Of a DNA stretch of 64,000 bases, positions 16,164-25,138 are shown in pieces. The stretch spans positions 62,001 through 126,000 of the forward strand of contig NZ_BARG01000068.1 in assembly GCF_000376565.1 (NCBI RefSeq), written 5' to 3'. This stretch comes from Streptomyces hokutonensis. Its GTDB lineage: Bacteria > Actinomycetota > Actinomycetes > Streptomycetales > Streptomycetaceae. The notes beneath the pieces were generated by a model that had not been told where the DNA came from, made no database searches, and saw only the letters and a list, made by a program, of their open reading frames with translations. The stretch's first letter is position 1; each line of letters opens with the position of its first letter. Both the position numbers and the translations under genes were made by a program.

Positions 16164-17699
16164 TCACGGCATGAGCTGGTACTCAGGGAAGTTGCCCGGC
16201 AGCCGCTCCCCCACCGGCCCGTGCGTCACCGCGCGGACGAGGAGTTCGCCGCCGACGAAGGCGCCGCGCCAGGAGGCGCCGAACCCGCCGAACAACTCGT
16301 CGCGGTCGCCACGGGAACGCGGTGTGCCGTGCCCGACCTTGAACGCCCTTATCTGCGGGGCCAGTCGGTCGTAGGTCGCCCGGTCGTCGGTGGACAGGGT
16401 GGCGACCAGCGCGCCGTTGGACGCGTTCATCGCGGCGAGCAGCTCCGCCTCCGTGTCGACCAGGACGATGGTGTCGACCGGTCCGAACGGCTCCGCGTGG
16501 TGCAGCGGGGACGACGGTGGCGGGTTGAGGAGCGTGACGGGGCGGACGTACGCCGAAGTGTCCTGCCCGGGAAGGAAGTTCGCCTCGGACAGCGTGCCGC
16601 GGTGCAGCGGTACGGCGCCGCGGTCGATCGCCTCGGCCACCTGGTCGTGGAGTTCCTTGGCCTTGGCCGCGTTGATCACCGGGCCGAAGTCCAGCTCGGG
16701 GCAGGGGTCTTCGGCGTGCCGGACGGCAAGGGGGTGGCCGACGCGCAGAGTCCGGACCGCGGGGAGGTAGGCGGCGAGGAACTCGTCGAACAGCTCGCGC
16801 TGGACGACGAAGCGCGGATACGCGGTGCAGCGCTGCTTGCCGTAGTCGAAGAGCTTGGGGACGACGGCGGTGAGGGTGTCCCAGTCCGTGTGGTTCCAGA
16901 TGCCCCAGGTGTTGAGTCCTTCCTGCTCCAGTACGTGCCGTTTGCCGAGGTCCGCGACGGCCGTGGCGACCGCGGCTCCGGTGTCGCGGCCGCCGACGAA
17001 GGAGACGCAGCCGATCTCGGGCGCCCGGACCAGCGCCTCGGACAGTTCGCCGCCGCTGCCGCTGACGAGGGTGACGGGGATGCCCTCGCGTGCGGCGAGC
17101 GCGCAGGCCAGGGTGAGGCAGGCGACGCCGCCGTCGGTCGGGGTCTTGGCGATGACCGCGTTGCCCGCCAGCGCCTGGACCAGCATGGCGTGGACCAGCA
17201 CGCTCATCGGGTAGTTCCAGCTCGCGATGTTCGACACCGGTCCGTCGAGCGGGGTGCGGCCGGCGAGCATCGGTTCGATGCCGTCGACGTACCAGCGCAC
17301 CCCGTCGATGGAACGGTCCACGTCGGCCTGCGCGAGCCGCCAGGGTTTGCCGATCTCCCAGACCAGCAGCAGCGCGAGGAGTTCTCGGTGCTCGGTGAGG
17401 GCGTCGAGCGTGGCGGCGACGCGGGCCCGCCGTTCGTCGAGCGGGACGTGCCGCCAGGCCCGGTGCTGGTCGAGGGAGGCGCGAACGGCCTGGTGGGCGG
17501 TGGACCGGTCCAGCCGGGGCGGTCCGGCGATGGGGCTGCCGTCGACGGGGGTGGTGGCGGGCAGGACCCGGCCGTCCCGCTGCCAGGCCGCGTTCCAGAG
17601 GTTGAGGACACGGTCGTCCTGGAACGCCTCGGGCGCGACGGCGAGACAACGCCGCCAGGCGTCATTCCAGGACGTACCGGTTTTGAGGGTTGATGCCAT
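16164..17699 (-). CDS. NAD(P)-dependent aldehyde dehydrogenase
   Basis: A 511-residue ALDH from ATG 17699 (MASTLKTG). Key elements: ASWNYPMSVLVHAML (cofactor/anion hole Asn), SFVGGRDTGAAVA (GxxxTG-like), catalytic-base Glu in VLEQEGLNTWG, catalytic Cys in GKQRCTAYPRFV, and the late HAEPFGPVDTIV motif. It is the last gene of the sucC-sucD-ALDH run, 65 bp after sucD, and so sits in the oxalate/formate island. The substrate may be a short oxo-acid such as glyoxylate or succinic semialdehyde; this is inference from the CoA ligase next door. A TGGACCGGTCCA palindrome occurs within it at 17501-17512. Confidence 0.9.
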   Translation of the reverse strand: MASTLKTGTSWNDAWRRCLAVAPEAFQDDRVLNLWNAAWQRDGRVLPATTPVDGSPIAGPPRLDRSTAHQAVRASLDQHRAWRHVPLDERRARVAATLDALTEHRELLALLLVWEIGKPWRLAQADVDRSIDGVRWYVDGIEPMLAGRTPLDGPVSNIASWNYPMSVLVHAMLVQALAGNAVIAKTPTDGGVACLTLACALAAREGIPVTLVSGSGGELSEALVRAPEIGCVSFVGGRDTGAAVATAVADLGKRHVLEQEGLNTWGIWNHTDWDTLTAVVPKLFDYGKQRCTAYPRFVVQRELFDEFLAAYLPAVRTLRVGHPLAVRHAEDPCPELDFGPVINAAKAKELHDQVAEAIDRGAVPLHRGTLSEANFLPGQDTSAYVRPVTLLNPPPSSPLHHAEPFGPVDTIVLVDTEAELLAAMNASNGALVATLSTDDRATYDRLAPQIRAFKVGHGTPRSRGDRDELFGGFGASWRGAFVGGELLVRAVTHGPVGERLPGNFPEYQLMP

Positions 17700-17764
17700 G
17701 CTTCTGCTCCGCTCTCGGTGCACAGTCGGGGCGGGGTGAGGCAGGAACGGTCGTACAGATGGGG

Positions 17765-18646
17765 CTAGTTGCGCTCCAGCCGGTCCAGCACCAGCCGGGC
17801 GGTCTCCGTCGGCGTACGCCCGACCCCGACTCCTGCGGCTTCCAGGGCCTCCTGCTTCGCCGCCGCCGTACCGGAGGAGCCGGACACGATGGCACCGGCG
17901 TGCCCCATCGTCCTGCCCTCGGGCGCGGTGAAGCCGGCGATGTAGCCGACGACCGGTTTGGTGACGTGGTCGCGGATGTAGGCGGCCGCCCGCTCCTCCG
18001 CGTCGCCGCCGATCTCCCCGATGAGCACGACGAGTTCGGTGTCGGGGTCGTCCTGGAACGCGGCGAGGCAGTCGATGTGGCTCGTGCCGACGACGGGGTC
18101 GCCGCCGATGCCGACGCAGGTCGAGAAGCCGATGTCCCGGAGCTCGTACATGAGTTGGTAGGTGAGCGTGCCGGACTTGGAGACCAGGCCGATGCGGCCC
18201 GGCTTGGTGATGTCGGCGGGGATGATGCCGGCGTTGGCCTGGCCGGGGGTGATCAGGCCGGGGCAGTTGGGGCCGATGATCCGGGTGCCCTTGGACCTGG
18301 CGTGGGCCGTGAAGGCGACCGAGTCGTGGACGGGGATGCCCTCGGTGATGACGACGGCGAGGCCGATGCCCGCGTCGGCGGCCTCGGTCACGGCTGCCTT
18401 GGCGAAGGCGGGCGGTACGAACACGACGGTGACATCGGCTCCCGTCGACCGCATACCGTCGGCGACCGATCCGAAGACGGGGACGGCCCGGTCGTCGAAG
18501 TCGACGGTGCGGCCCGCCTTGCGCGGGTTGACGCCGCCGACGACGTCCGTGCCGGCGGCGAGCATCCGGCGGGTGTGCTTCATGCCCTCGCCGCCGGTCA
18601 TGCCCTGGACGAGGACCTTGCTCTCCTTGGTGAGGTAGATCGCCAT
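17765..18646 (-). CDS. sucD: Succinyl-CoA ligase-type alpha subunit (SucD paralogue)
   Basis: A 293-residue protein starting MAIYLTKESKVLVQGMTG, with the CoA-binding Rossmann domain and the phosphohistidine loop MGHAGAIVSGSSGTAAAK. IGPNCPGLITPGQANAGI and VSKSGTLTYQLMYEL are canonical for SucD. The family makes an acyl-CoA plus NDP and Pi from acid, NTP and CoA through a phospho-His intermediate. It starts 11 bp after sucC. Placement opposite the oxc-frc operon suggests a paralogue of the TCA-cycle enzyme adapted to oxalate, malate or succinate supply for CoA transfer; the housekeeping sucCD should be elsewhere. The frame extends far upstream without a stop, but that part is shadow. Confidence 0.9.
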   Translation of the reverse strand: MAIYLTKESKVLVQGMTGGEGMKHTRRMLAAGTDVVGGVNPRKAGRTVDFDDRAVPVFGSVADGMRSTGADVTVVFVPPAFAKAAVTEAADAGIGLAVVITEGIPVHDSVAFTAHARSKGTRIIGPNCPGLITPGQANAGIIPADITKPGRIGLVSKSGTLTYQLMYELRDIGFSTCVGIGGDPVVGTSHIDCLAAFQDDPDTELVVLIGEIGGDAEERAAAYIRDHVTKPVVGYIAGFTAPEGRTMGHAGAIVSGSSGTAAAKQEALEAAGVGVGRTPTETARLVLDRLERN

Positions 18647-18657
18647 GTCCCGGCTCC

Positions 18658-19788
18658 TTAACGCGCGTTGGCGAGGTCGGCGGCGCGGCGGGCGGCGCCG
18701 TCCATGGTGGTGGCCTGCTGGACGAGGGGATGGGCGTGACCGTCGAGGATCGCCCGGCCGCGGGCCGCGTTGTTGCCGTCGAGCCGGACCACCAGCGGCT
18801 TGGTCAACCGGATGCTGTCCAGCGCCCGCACGATCCCGTCGGCCACCGCGTCGCATGCGGTGATCCCTCCGAAGACGTTGACGAAGACCGACTTCACGGC
18901 CGGGTCGGAGAGGATGACGGAGAGCCCGTCGGCCATGATCCGGGCCGAGGCCCCGCCCCCGATGTCGAGGAAGTTGGCTGGACGGGCACCACACCCGGCG
19001 ACCACGTCGAGCGTCGACATGACCAGGCCCGCGCCGTTGCCGATGACGCCGACCTCGCCGTCGAGCTTGACGTAGTTGAGTCCCTTCGCGGCTGCCGCAG
19101 CTTCCAACGGATCGTCGTGCACCGCGCCCTCGGCACCCCAACGCGCCTGCCGGAAGCGGGCGTTGTCGTCGAGGGTGACCTTGCCGTCGAGGGCGAGGAT
19201 CTGCCCCTGCCGGGTGCGCACGAGCGGGTTCACCTCGACGAGGACGGCGTCCTCGCGGACCAGCACCTCCCACAGCCGGACGAGGACGTCGACGGTCTGC
19301 GGCGGCAGCCCGGCCGCCTCGGCGATCTCGGCCGCCTTCGCCGAGGTGACGCCCTCGACCGGGTCGATGTGCATACGGGCGACCGCATCCGGTCGACGGG
19401 CGGCGACCTCCTCGATCTCCATACCGCCCTCCGCGGACGCGATCGCGAGGAAACGGCCGGCCGCGCGGTCGAGGACGTAGGAGACGTAGAACTCGCTCTC
19501 GATGTCGACGGGTTGGGCCAGCATCACCGTGCCGACCGTGTGCCCCTTGATGTCCATGCCGAGGATCTGCCGTGCGGTCAGCTCTGCGGCAGCCGGGTCG
19601 GCGGCGAACTTCACCCCGCCCGCCTTTCCTCTCCCACCGGTCTTCACCTGGGCTTTCACCACCACCCGGCCGCCCAGTCGGCGGGCGATCCCGCATGCCT
19701 CCTTGGACGAGGAGGTGACCTCGGCCCGGGGCACCAAGATGCCGTGTTCCTCGAAGAGTTCCCTTGCCTGGTGCTCGTACAGGTCCAT
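18658..19788 (-). CDS. sucC: Succinyl-CoA ligase-type beta subunit (SucC paralogue)
   Basis: A 376-residue ATP-grasp protein from ATG 19788 (MDLYEHQARELFEEHG, the typical SucC start). VVVKAQVKTGGRGKAGGVKFA is the nucleotide-binding loop, VEVNPLVRTRQGQILALDGKVTLDDNARFR the metal-binding region, and GNGAGLVMSTLDVVAGCGARPANFLDIGGGA the conserved C-terminal region. It pairs with SucD 11 bp downstream. It is divergent from the oxalyl-CoA decarboxylase gene; the 154-bp region between holds a perfect inverted repeat, so both directions are probably co-regulated. Confidence 0.9.
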   Translation of the reverse strand: MDLYEHQARELFEEHGILVPRAEVTSSSKEACGIARRLGGRVVVKAQVKTGGRGKAGGVKFAADPAAAELTARQILGMDIKGHTVGTVMLAQPVDIESEFYVSYVLDRAAGRFLAIASAEGGMEIEEVAARRPDAVARMHIDPVEGVTSAKAAEIAEAAGLPPQTVDVLVRLWEVLVREDAVLVEVNPLVRTRQGQILALDGKVTLDDNARFRQARWGAEGAVHDDPLEAAAAAKGLNYVKLDGEVGVIGNGAGLVMSTLDVVAGCGARPANFLDIGGGASARIMADGLSVILSDPAVKSVFVNVFGGITACDAVADGIVRALDSIRLTKPLVVRLDGNNAARGRAILDGHAHPLVQQATTMDGAARRAADLANAR

Positions 19789-19867
19789 CTCGGCTCCCTC
19801 TCGGCTCCCACTTAAAAGTGCCGCACGCCCCCTGGACACCACCCACCGGATGCGGGATAACAAGCTT

Positions 19868-19891
19868 CATACAGTATTCGTCGACTGTATG
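19868..19891. promoter_or_regulatory. Inverted repeat in the sucC/oxc divergent promoter
   Basis: CATACAG-N10-CTGTATG, perfect 7-bp arms, AT-rich compared with the surroundings. The inner part (TATTCGTCGACTGT) resembles TATTTCGTCGACACTGT at 31603-31619 upstream of the third OFA carrier, pointing to a shared regulator, probably the GntR protein of the island. Confidence 0.6.
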
Positions 19892-19942
19892 CAATGTACC
19901 GCGAGAGCCTTCCAACCCCCTACGAAGGGACAGGACTTCGCC

Positions 19943-21625
19943 ATGCCCGACGACACCCAGGACGTGATTTCCGGTGGTCATCTCGTCGCCAAAGCCCTGA
20001 AGGCCGAGGGGGTCGACCGCATCTACACCCTGTGCGGCGGCCACATCATCGACATCTACGACGGCTGTGTCGACGAGGGCATAGAAGTCGTCGACGTACG
20101 CCACGAGCAGGTGGCAGCCCACGCGGCGGACGGCTACGCACGCATCACCGGCAGGCCCGGGTGCGCGGTCGTCACCGCGGGTCCCGGTACCACCGACGCC
20201 GTGACCGGTGTCGCCAACGCGTTCCGCGCGGAGTCCCCGATGCTGCTGATCGGCGGTCAAGGGGCCCTCACCCAGCACAAGATGGGGTCTCTGCAGGACC
20301 TGCCGCACGTCGACATGATGACGCCGATCACCAAGTTCGCGGCGACCGTGCCGGACACCGCACGCGCCGCCGACATGGTGTCGATGGCGTTCCGCGAGTG
20401 CTACCACGGCGCGCCCGGGCCCTCCTTCCTGGAGATCCCGCGCGACGTCCTCGACGCCAAGGTGCCGCTGAGCAGGGCGCGGGTGCCGAAGCCCGGTGCC
20501 TATCGCGCCTCGACCCGCTCGGCCGGCGACCCCGAGTCGATCGAGAAACTCGCCGACCTGCTGGTCCACGCCGAGAAGCCGGCGATCCTGTTGGGCAGCC
20601 AGGTGTGGACGACTCGCGGCACCGAGGCGGCCATCGACCTCGTCCGCACCCTCAACATCCCCGCCTACATGAACGGCGCCGGCCGCGGCACCCTCCCGCC
20701 CGGCGACCCGCACCACTTCCAGCTCTCGCGCCGGTACGCCTTCTCCCACGCCGACGTCATCGTCATCGTCGGCACGCCCTTCGACTTCCGCATGGGCTAC
20801 GGCAAGCGCCTCTCCCCCGACGCGACCGTCGTGCAGATCGACCTCGACTACCGCACCGTCGGCAAGAACCGCGACATCGACCTCGGGATCGTCGGCGACG
20901 CGGGGCTCGTCCTGAAGTCGGTCACGGACGCCGCATCGGGACGGCTCAACGGCGGTGCGTCCAGGCGCAAGGAGTGGCTCGACGAACTGCGCGCCGTCGA
21001 ACAGGCCGCGATCGAGAAGCGGTTGCCGAGCCTCAAGTCGGACGCCTCACCGATCCACCCGTACCGTCTGGTCAGCGAGATCAACGACTTCCTCACCGAG
21101 GACTCCATCTACATCGGCGACGGCGGCGACATCGTCACCTTCTCCGGGCAGGTCGTCCAGCCCAAGTCCCCCGGCCACTGGATGGATCCGGGCCCGCTGG
21201 GCACCCTCGGCGTCGGCATCCCCTTCGTCCTCGCGGCGAAGCAGGCACGGCCGGACAAGGAGGTCGTCGCGCTGTTCGGCGACGGCGCGTTCTCCCTCAC
21301 CGGCTGGGACTTCGAGACCCTCGTCCGCTACGACCTCCCGTTCGTCGGCATCGTCGGCAACAACTCCTCGATGAACCAGATCCGTTACGGCCAGGCCGCC
21401 AAGTACGGCCTGGAGCGCGAGCGGGTCGGCAACACCCTCGGCGACGTCCACTACGACAAGTTCGCCCAGATGCTGGGCGGTTACGGCGAGGAGGTCCGCG
21501 ACCCGGCCGACATCGCACCCGCGCTGCGGCGCGCCCGCGAGTCGGGCAAGCCGTCGCTGATCAATGTCTGGGTCGACCCGGACGCGTACGCCCCCGGAAC
21601 CATGAACCAGACGATGTACAAGTGA
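19943..21625 (+). CDS. oxc: Thiamine-diphosphate enzyme, probable oxalyl-CoA decarboxylase
   Basis: A 560-residue ThDP enzyme. The N-terminal PYR domain has DVRHEQVAAHAADGYARITG with the cofactor-activating Glu. The central domain is DHS-like (residues ~195-330). The C-terminal PP domain carries GDGAFSLTGWDFETLVRYDLPFVGIVGNN, the GDG-NN ThDP/Mg signature. Fold and length match acetolactate-synthase-like enzymes including oxalyl-CoA decarboxylase (about 570 residues). Assignment to oxalyl-CoA decarboxylation (oxalyl-CoA to formyl-CoA plus CO2) rests on frc 11 bp downstream and the OFA carriers. An alternative is glyoxylate carboligase/other C2 lyase. ATG 19943 is preceded by GAAGGGACAGGA. Confidence 0.82.
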   Translation: MPDDTQDVISGGHLVAKALKAEGVDRIYTLCGGHIIDIYDGCVDEGIEVVDVRHEQVAAHAADGYARITGRPGCAVVTAGPGTTDAVTGVANAFRAESPMLLIGGQGALTQHKMGSLQDLPHVDMMTPITKFAATVPDTARAADMVSMAFRECYHGAPGPSFLEIPRDVLDAKVPLSRARVPKPGAYRASTRSAGDPESIEKLADLLVHAEKPAILLGSQVWTTRGTEAAIDLVRTLNIPAYMNGAGRGTLPPGDPHHFQLSRRYAFSHADVIVIVGTPFDFRMGYGKRLSPDATVVQIDLDYRTVGKNRDIDLGIVGDAGLVLKSVTDAASGRLNGGASRRKEWLDELRAVEQAAIEKRLPSLKSDASPIHPYRLVSEINDFLTEDSIYIGDGGDIVTFSGQVVQPKSPGHWMDPGPLGTLGVGIPFVLAAKQARPDKEVVALFGDGAFSLTGWDFETLVRYDLPFVGIVGNNSSMNQIRYGQAAKYGLERERVGNTLGDVHYDKFAQMLGGYGEEVRDPADIAPALRRARESGKPSLINVWVDPDAYAPGTMNQTMYK

Positions 21626-21636
21626 GGTGAACGGCC

Positions 21637-22869
21637 ATGACCGCCAGGGCACTTGAGGGCATCCGCGTCCTCGACATGACGCACGTCCAGTCCGGCCCCT
21701 CCGCCACCCAGCTGCTCGCCTGGCTCGGCGCCGACGTCGTCAAGCTGGAGGCACCGACCGGCGACATCACACGCAAGCAGCTGCGCGACCTCCCGGACGT
21801 CGACTCCCTCTACTTCACGATGCTCAACTGCAACAAGCGGAGCATCACCCTCAACACCAAGACCGAGCGCGGCAAGGAGATCCTCACCGAACTGATCCGG
21901 CGCTCCGACGTGATGGTCGAGAACTTCGGGCCGGGCGCGGTCGACCGTATGGGGTTCACCTGGGACCGCATACAGGAGATCAATCCCCGCATTGTGTATG
22001 CGTCCATCAAGGGCTTCGGGGACGGCCCGTACACCAACTTCAAGGCGTACGAGGTCGTCGCGCAGGCCATGGGCGGATCGATGTCGACCACCGGCTTCGA
22101 GGACGGGCCACCCCTGGCCACGGGCGCTCAGATCGGTGACTCCGGCACAGGAGTGCATACAGTAGCCGGGATACTGGCGGCACTCTTCCAGCGGGAGAGC
22201 ACCGGCCGGGGTCAGCGCGTCAACGTGGCCATGCAGCACGCCGTGCTGAACCTGTGCCGGGTGAAGCTCCGCGACCAGCAGCGTCTCGCCCACGGCCCGC
22301 TCGCCGAGTACCCGAACGAGGACTTCGGCGACGAGGTGCCCCGCTCCGGCAACGCGTCCGGCGGCGGCCAGCCCGGCTGGGCCGTCAAGTGCGCGCCGGG
22401 CGGCCCGAATGACTACGTGTACGTCATCGTGCAGCCCGTCGGCTGGAAGCCGCTCACCGAGCTGATCGGCCGGCCCGAACTGGCCGAGGATCCCGAGTGG
22501 GCGACGCCGGAGGCCCGGTTGCCGCAGCTGGCCAAGATGTTCCAGCTGATCGAGGAGTGGTCGTCCACCCTGCCCAAGTGGGAGGTGCTGGAGAAGCTCA
22601 ACGCCCACAACATCCCGTGCGGGCCGATCCTGTCGACCAGGGAGATCATCGAGGACGCCTCGCTGGTCGCCAACGAGATGGTCGTGACGGTGCCGCACCC
22701 CGAGCGCGGCGAGTTCGTCACCGTCGGCAGTCCGCTGAAACTCTCCGACTCCCCCGTGGACGTGACCAGTTCACCGCTGCTCGGCGAGCACAACGAAGAG
22801 GTCTACATCGGCGAACTCGGTCTCGGCGACGAAGAGTTGCGCCTCCTCAAGTCGAACGGGGTGATCTGA
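21637..22869 (+). CDS. frc: Formyl-CoA:oxalate CoA-transferase (class III)
   Basis: A 410-residue class III CoA-transferase. It starts ALEGIRVLDMTHVQSGPSATQLLAWLGADVVKLE with the Gln18 equivalent, has the catalytic Asp168 in IGDSGTG (Asp169 in the Oxalobacter enzyme), and the glycine loop SGGGQPGW near residue 258 that distinguishes formyl-CoA transferases from other CaiB-like proteins. It moves CoA from formyl-CoA to oxalate, feeding oxc. It lies 11 bp after oxc and 4 bp before the acyl-CoA synthetase, so the three are one operon. A TGCATACAGTAGCC sequence at 22154-22167 inside the gene repeats in the GntR promoter. Confidence 0.9.
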   Translation: MTARALEGIRVLDMTHVQSGPSATQLLAWLGADVVKLEAPTGDITRKQLRDLPDVDSLYFTMLNCNKRSITLNTKTERGKEILTELIRRSDVMVENFGPGAVDRMGFTWDRIQEINPRIVYASIKGFGDGPYTNFKAYEVVAQAMGGSMSTTGFEDGPPLATGAQIGDSGTGVHTVAGILAALFQRESTGRGQRVNVAMQHAVLNLCRVKLRDQQRLAHGPLAEYPNEDFGDEVPRSGNASGGGQPGWAVKCAPGGPNDYVYVIVQPVGWKPLTELIGRPELAEDPEWATPEARLPQLAKMFQLIEEWSSTLPKWEVLEKLNAHNIPCGPILSTREIIEDASLVANEMVVTVPHPERGEFVTVGSPLKLSDSPVDVTSSPLLGEHNEEVYIGELGLGDEELRLLKSNGVI

Positions 22870-22873
22870 CGTG

Positions 22874-25018
22874 ATGGCAGAGGACCGGGTGCTGAAGGTG
22901 CGCGCCCTGCTCGACTCCGTGCGGGCCGAAGGGCGGTTCGCGCTGACCGCGCCGGAGGGCAAGGTGATCGCCGATGCGTACGGGATCGCCGTACCGGGCG
23001 AGGAGTTGGCGACGGACGTCGACGAGGCGGTGGCGTACGCGGCGCGGTTCGGCGGGCCCGTCGTGATGAAGATCGTCTCGCCCGACATCCTGCACAAGAC
23101 CGACGCCGGCGGCGTGATCGTCGGGGTGGAGGGCGCGGCGGATGTACGGGCCGCGTTCCACAGGATCGTCGACAACGCGCGGGCGTACGACGCGCAGGCC
23201 CGCATCGAGGGCGTGCAGGTGCAGGAGTTGCTGCCCCAGGGACAGGAGATCATCGTCGGCGCGGTGACCGACCCGACGTTCGGGAAGGTGGTCGCGTTCG
23301 GGCTCGGCGGGGTACTGGTCGAGGTGCTCAAGGACGTGACGTTCCGGCTCGCGCCCGTGAGCGCGGACGAGGCGTTGTCGATGCTGGACTCGATCCGGGC
23401 GGCGGAGATCCTGCGCGGGGTGCGTGGCGCCCCGGCCGTCGACCGGTGGGCGATCGCGGAGCAGATCCGCCGGGTGTCCCAACTGGTCGCGGACTTCCCG
23501 GAGATCGCCGAGGTGGACCTCAACCCGGTGATCGCGACTCCGGAGGGCGCGGTCGCGGCGGACATCCGGGTGATCCTCGCCGAGTCGCAGCCGGTAGCCC
23601 GTCGACGGTATACACGCGACGAGATCCTGACGACCATGCGCCGCCTCATGGAGCCGAACTCGGTCGCCGTGATCGGTGCCTCCAACGAGCAGGGCAAGAT
23701 CGGCAATTCGGTGATGCGCAATCTCGTCGACGGTGGTTTCGCCGGCGAGATCCACCCGGTGAACCCCCGGGCCGATGACATCCTCGGCCGCAAGGCGTAC
23801 AAGAGTGTCACGGACGTTCCCGGTGAGGTGGATGTGGCCGTCTTCGCCATTCCCGCCAAGTTCGTGGCAGCGGCGCTGGAGGAGGTGGGTCGCAAGAACA
23901 TCCCCAACGCCGTCCTCATCCCCTCCGGGTTCGCCGAGACCGGTGAGGTCCAACTCCAGGAAGAGATCGTCGAGATCGCCGAGCGATACGGGGTGCGGCT
24001 GCTCGGGCCGAACATCTACGGCTACTACTCGACCTGGCAGGACCTGTGCGCCACGTTCTGCACGCCGTACGACGTGAAGGGCGGGGTGGCGCTGACCTCG
24101 CAGTCCGGTGGCATCGGCATGGCCATCCTGGGGTTCGCGCGGACCACGAAGACGGGTGTGTCGGCGATCGTCGGGCTCGGCAACAAGTCGGACCTGGACG
24201 AGGACGACCTGCTGACCTGGTTCGGCGAGGACCCGCACACGGAGTGCATCGCGATGCACCTGGAGGATCTCAAGGACGGGCGCGCGTTCGTCGAGGCGGC
24301 CCGAAAAACCGTACCCCGTAAGCCTGTTGTGGTCCTGAAGGCCGGTCGTACGGCGGCGGGTGCGAAGGCCGCCGGGTCGCACACGGGCGCGCTGGCCGGC
24401 GACGACGCCGTGTACACGGACATTCTCAAGCAGGCCGGGGTCATCCGTGCCCCCGGGCTCAACGACATGCTGGAGTACGCGCGTGGACTGCCGGTGCTGC
24501 CAACTCCCAAGGGTGACAACGTAGTTATCATCACGGGCGCCGGCGGCAGTGGCGTTCTGCTCTCCGACGCGGTGACCGACAACGGCCTCTCCCTGATGGA
24601 GATTCCGCCCGATCTGGACGCGTCCTTCCGGGAGTTCATCCCGCCCTTCGGGGCCGCGGGCAACCCGGTCGACATCACCGGGGGCGAGCCGCCGTCGACG
24701 TACGAGGCGACGATCCGGCTGGGACTGGAAGATCCGCGCATCCACGCGCTGGTTCTCGGCTACTGGCACACCATCGTCACTCCCCCGATGGTCTTCGCGG
24801 AGCTCACCGCGCGCGTGGTCGCCGAGTTCAGGGAACGCGGCATCGAGAAGCCGGTGGTGGCGTCGCTCGCGGGTGACGTGGAGGTCGAGGAGGCGTGCCA
24901 GTACCTGTACGAGCGCGGGGTGGTGGCGTACCCGTACACGACGGAGAAGCCGGTGGCCGTGCTCGGCGCGAAGTACCAATGGGCGCGTGCGGCGGGGCTG
25001 TTGGGCGGTGGTTCATGA
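22874..25018 (+). CDS. Fused ADP-forming acyl-CoA synthetase (ATP-grasp + CoA-binding)
   Basis: A 714-residue two-subunit fusion. Residues ~10-240 are the beta-type ATP-grasp part (MKIVSPDILHKTDAGGVIVG, VQVQELLPQGQEIIVGAVTDPTFGKVVAFGLGGVLVE). Residues ~255-714 are the alpha-type CoA-binding and ligase part (PNSVAVIGASNEQGKIGNSVMRNL; LIPSGFAETGEVQLQEE; phospho-His in GSHTGALAGDD). Order is beta then alpha, the reverse of many fused acetate-CoA ligases. ADP-forming enzymes interconvert acyl-CoA, ADP and Pi with acid and ATP. In this operon it may harvest ATP from formyl-CoA, or prime oxalyl-CoA; both are inference. ATG at 22874 is chosen; GTG 22871 is possible. Confidence 0.88.
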   Translation: MAEDRVLKVRALLDSVRAEGRFALTAPEGKVIADAYGIAVPGEELATDVDEAVAYAARFGGPVVMKIVSPDILHKTDAGGVIVGVEGAADVRAAFHRIVDNARAYDAQARIEGVQVQELLPQGQEIIVGAVTDPTFGKVVAFGLGGVLVEVLKDVTFRLAPVSADEALSMLDSIRAAEILRGVRGAPAVDRWAIAEQIRRVSQLVADFPEIAEVDLNPVIATPEGAVAADIRVILAESQPVARRRYTRDEILTTMRRLMEPNSVAVIGASNEQGKIGNSVMRNLVDGGFAGEIHPVNPRADDILGRKAYKSVTDVPGEVDVAVFAIPAKFVAAALEEVGRKNIPNAVLIPSGFAETGEVQLQEEIVEIAERYGVRLLGPNIYGYYSTWQDLCATFCTPYDVKGGVALTSQSGGIGMAILGFARTTKTGVSAIVGLGNKSDLDEDDLLTWFGEDPHTECIAMHLEDLKDGRAFVEAARKTVPRKPVVVLKAGRTAAGAKAAGSHTGALAGDDAVYTDILKQAGVIRAPGLNDMLEYARGLPVLPTPKGDNVVIITGAGGSGVLLSDAVTDNGLSLMEIPPDLDASFREFIPPFGAAGNPVDITGGEPPSTYEATIRLGLEDPRIHALVLGYWHTIVTPPMVFAELTARVVAEFRERGIEKPVVASLAGDVEVEEACQYLYERGVVAYPYTTEKPVAVLGAKYQWARAAGLLGGGS

Positions 25019-25031
25019 CGTGAGCCGACAC

Positions 25032-25063
25032 GGGGCCGGTCGACAGTGCGGTCGGCCGGCCCC
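25032..25063 (+). terminator. Hairpin between acyl-CoA synthetase and first OFA carrier
   Basis: GGGGCCGGTCGAC, a 6-base loop, GTCGGCCGGCCCC: 13-bp stem with one G-T pair, no T run. It may attenuate rather than stop transcription, since the OFA genes follow on the same strand. Confidence 0.45.
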
Positions 25064-25138
25064 GGGGACCCGTGCGCACACGAAAGGCGATGGACAGGGG
25101 GCGCTGGCCAGAACTTTCGACGCAAGGGGCACTGAGCG

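Noticed and set aside
17765..20749. Possible giant SucD fusion, since its frame stays open for another 2 kb upstream
   Set aside because: The extra part overlaps sucC and antisense oxc with random composition; a canonical SucD start with ribosome-binding site is at 18646.
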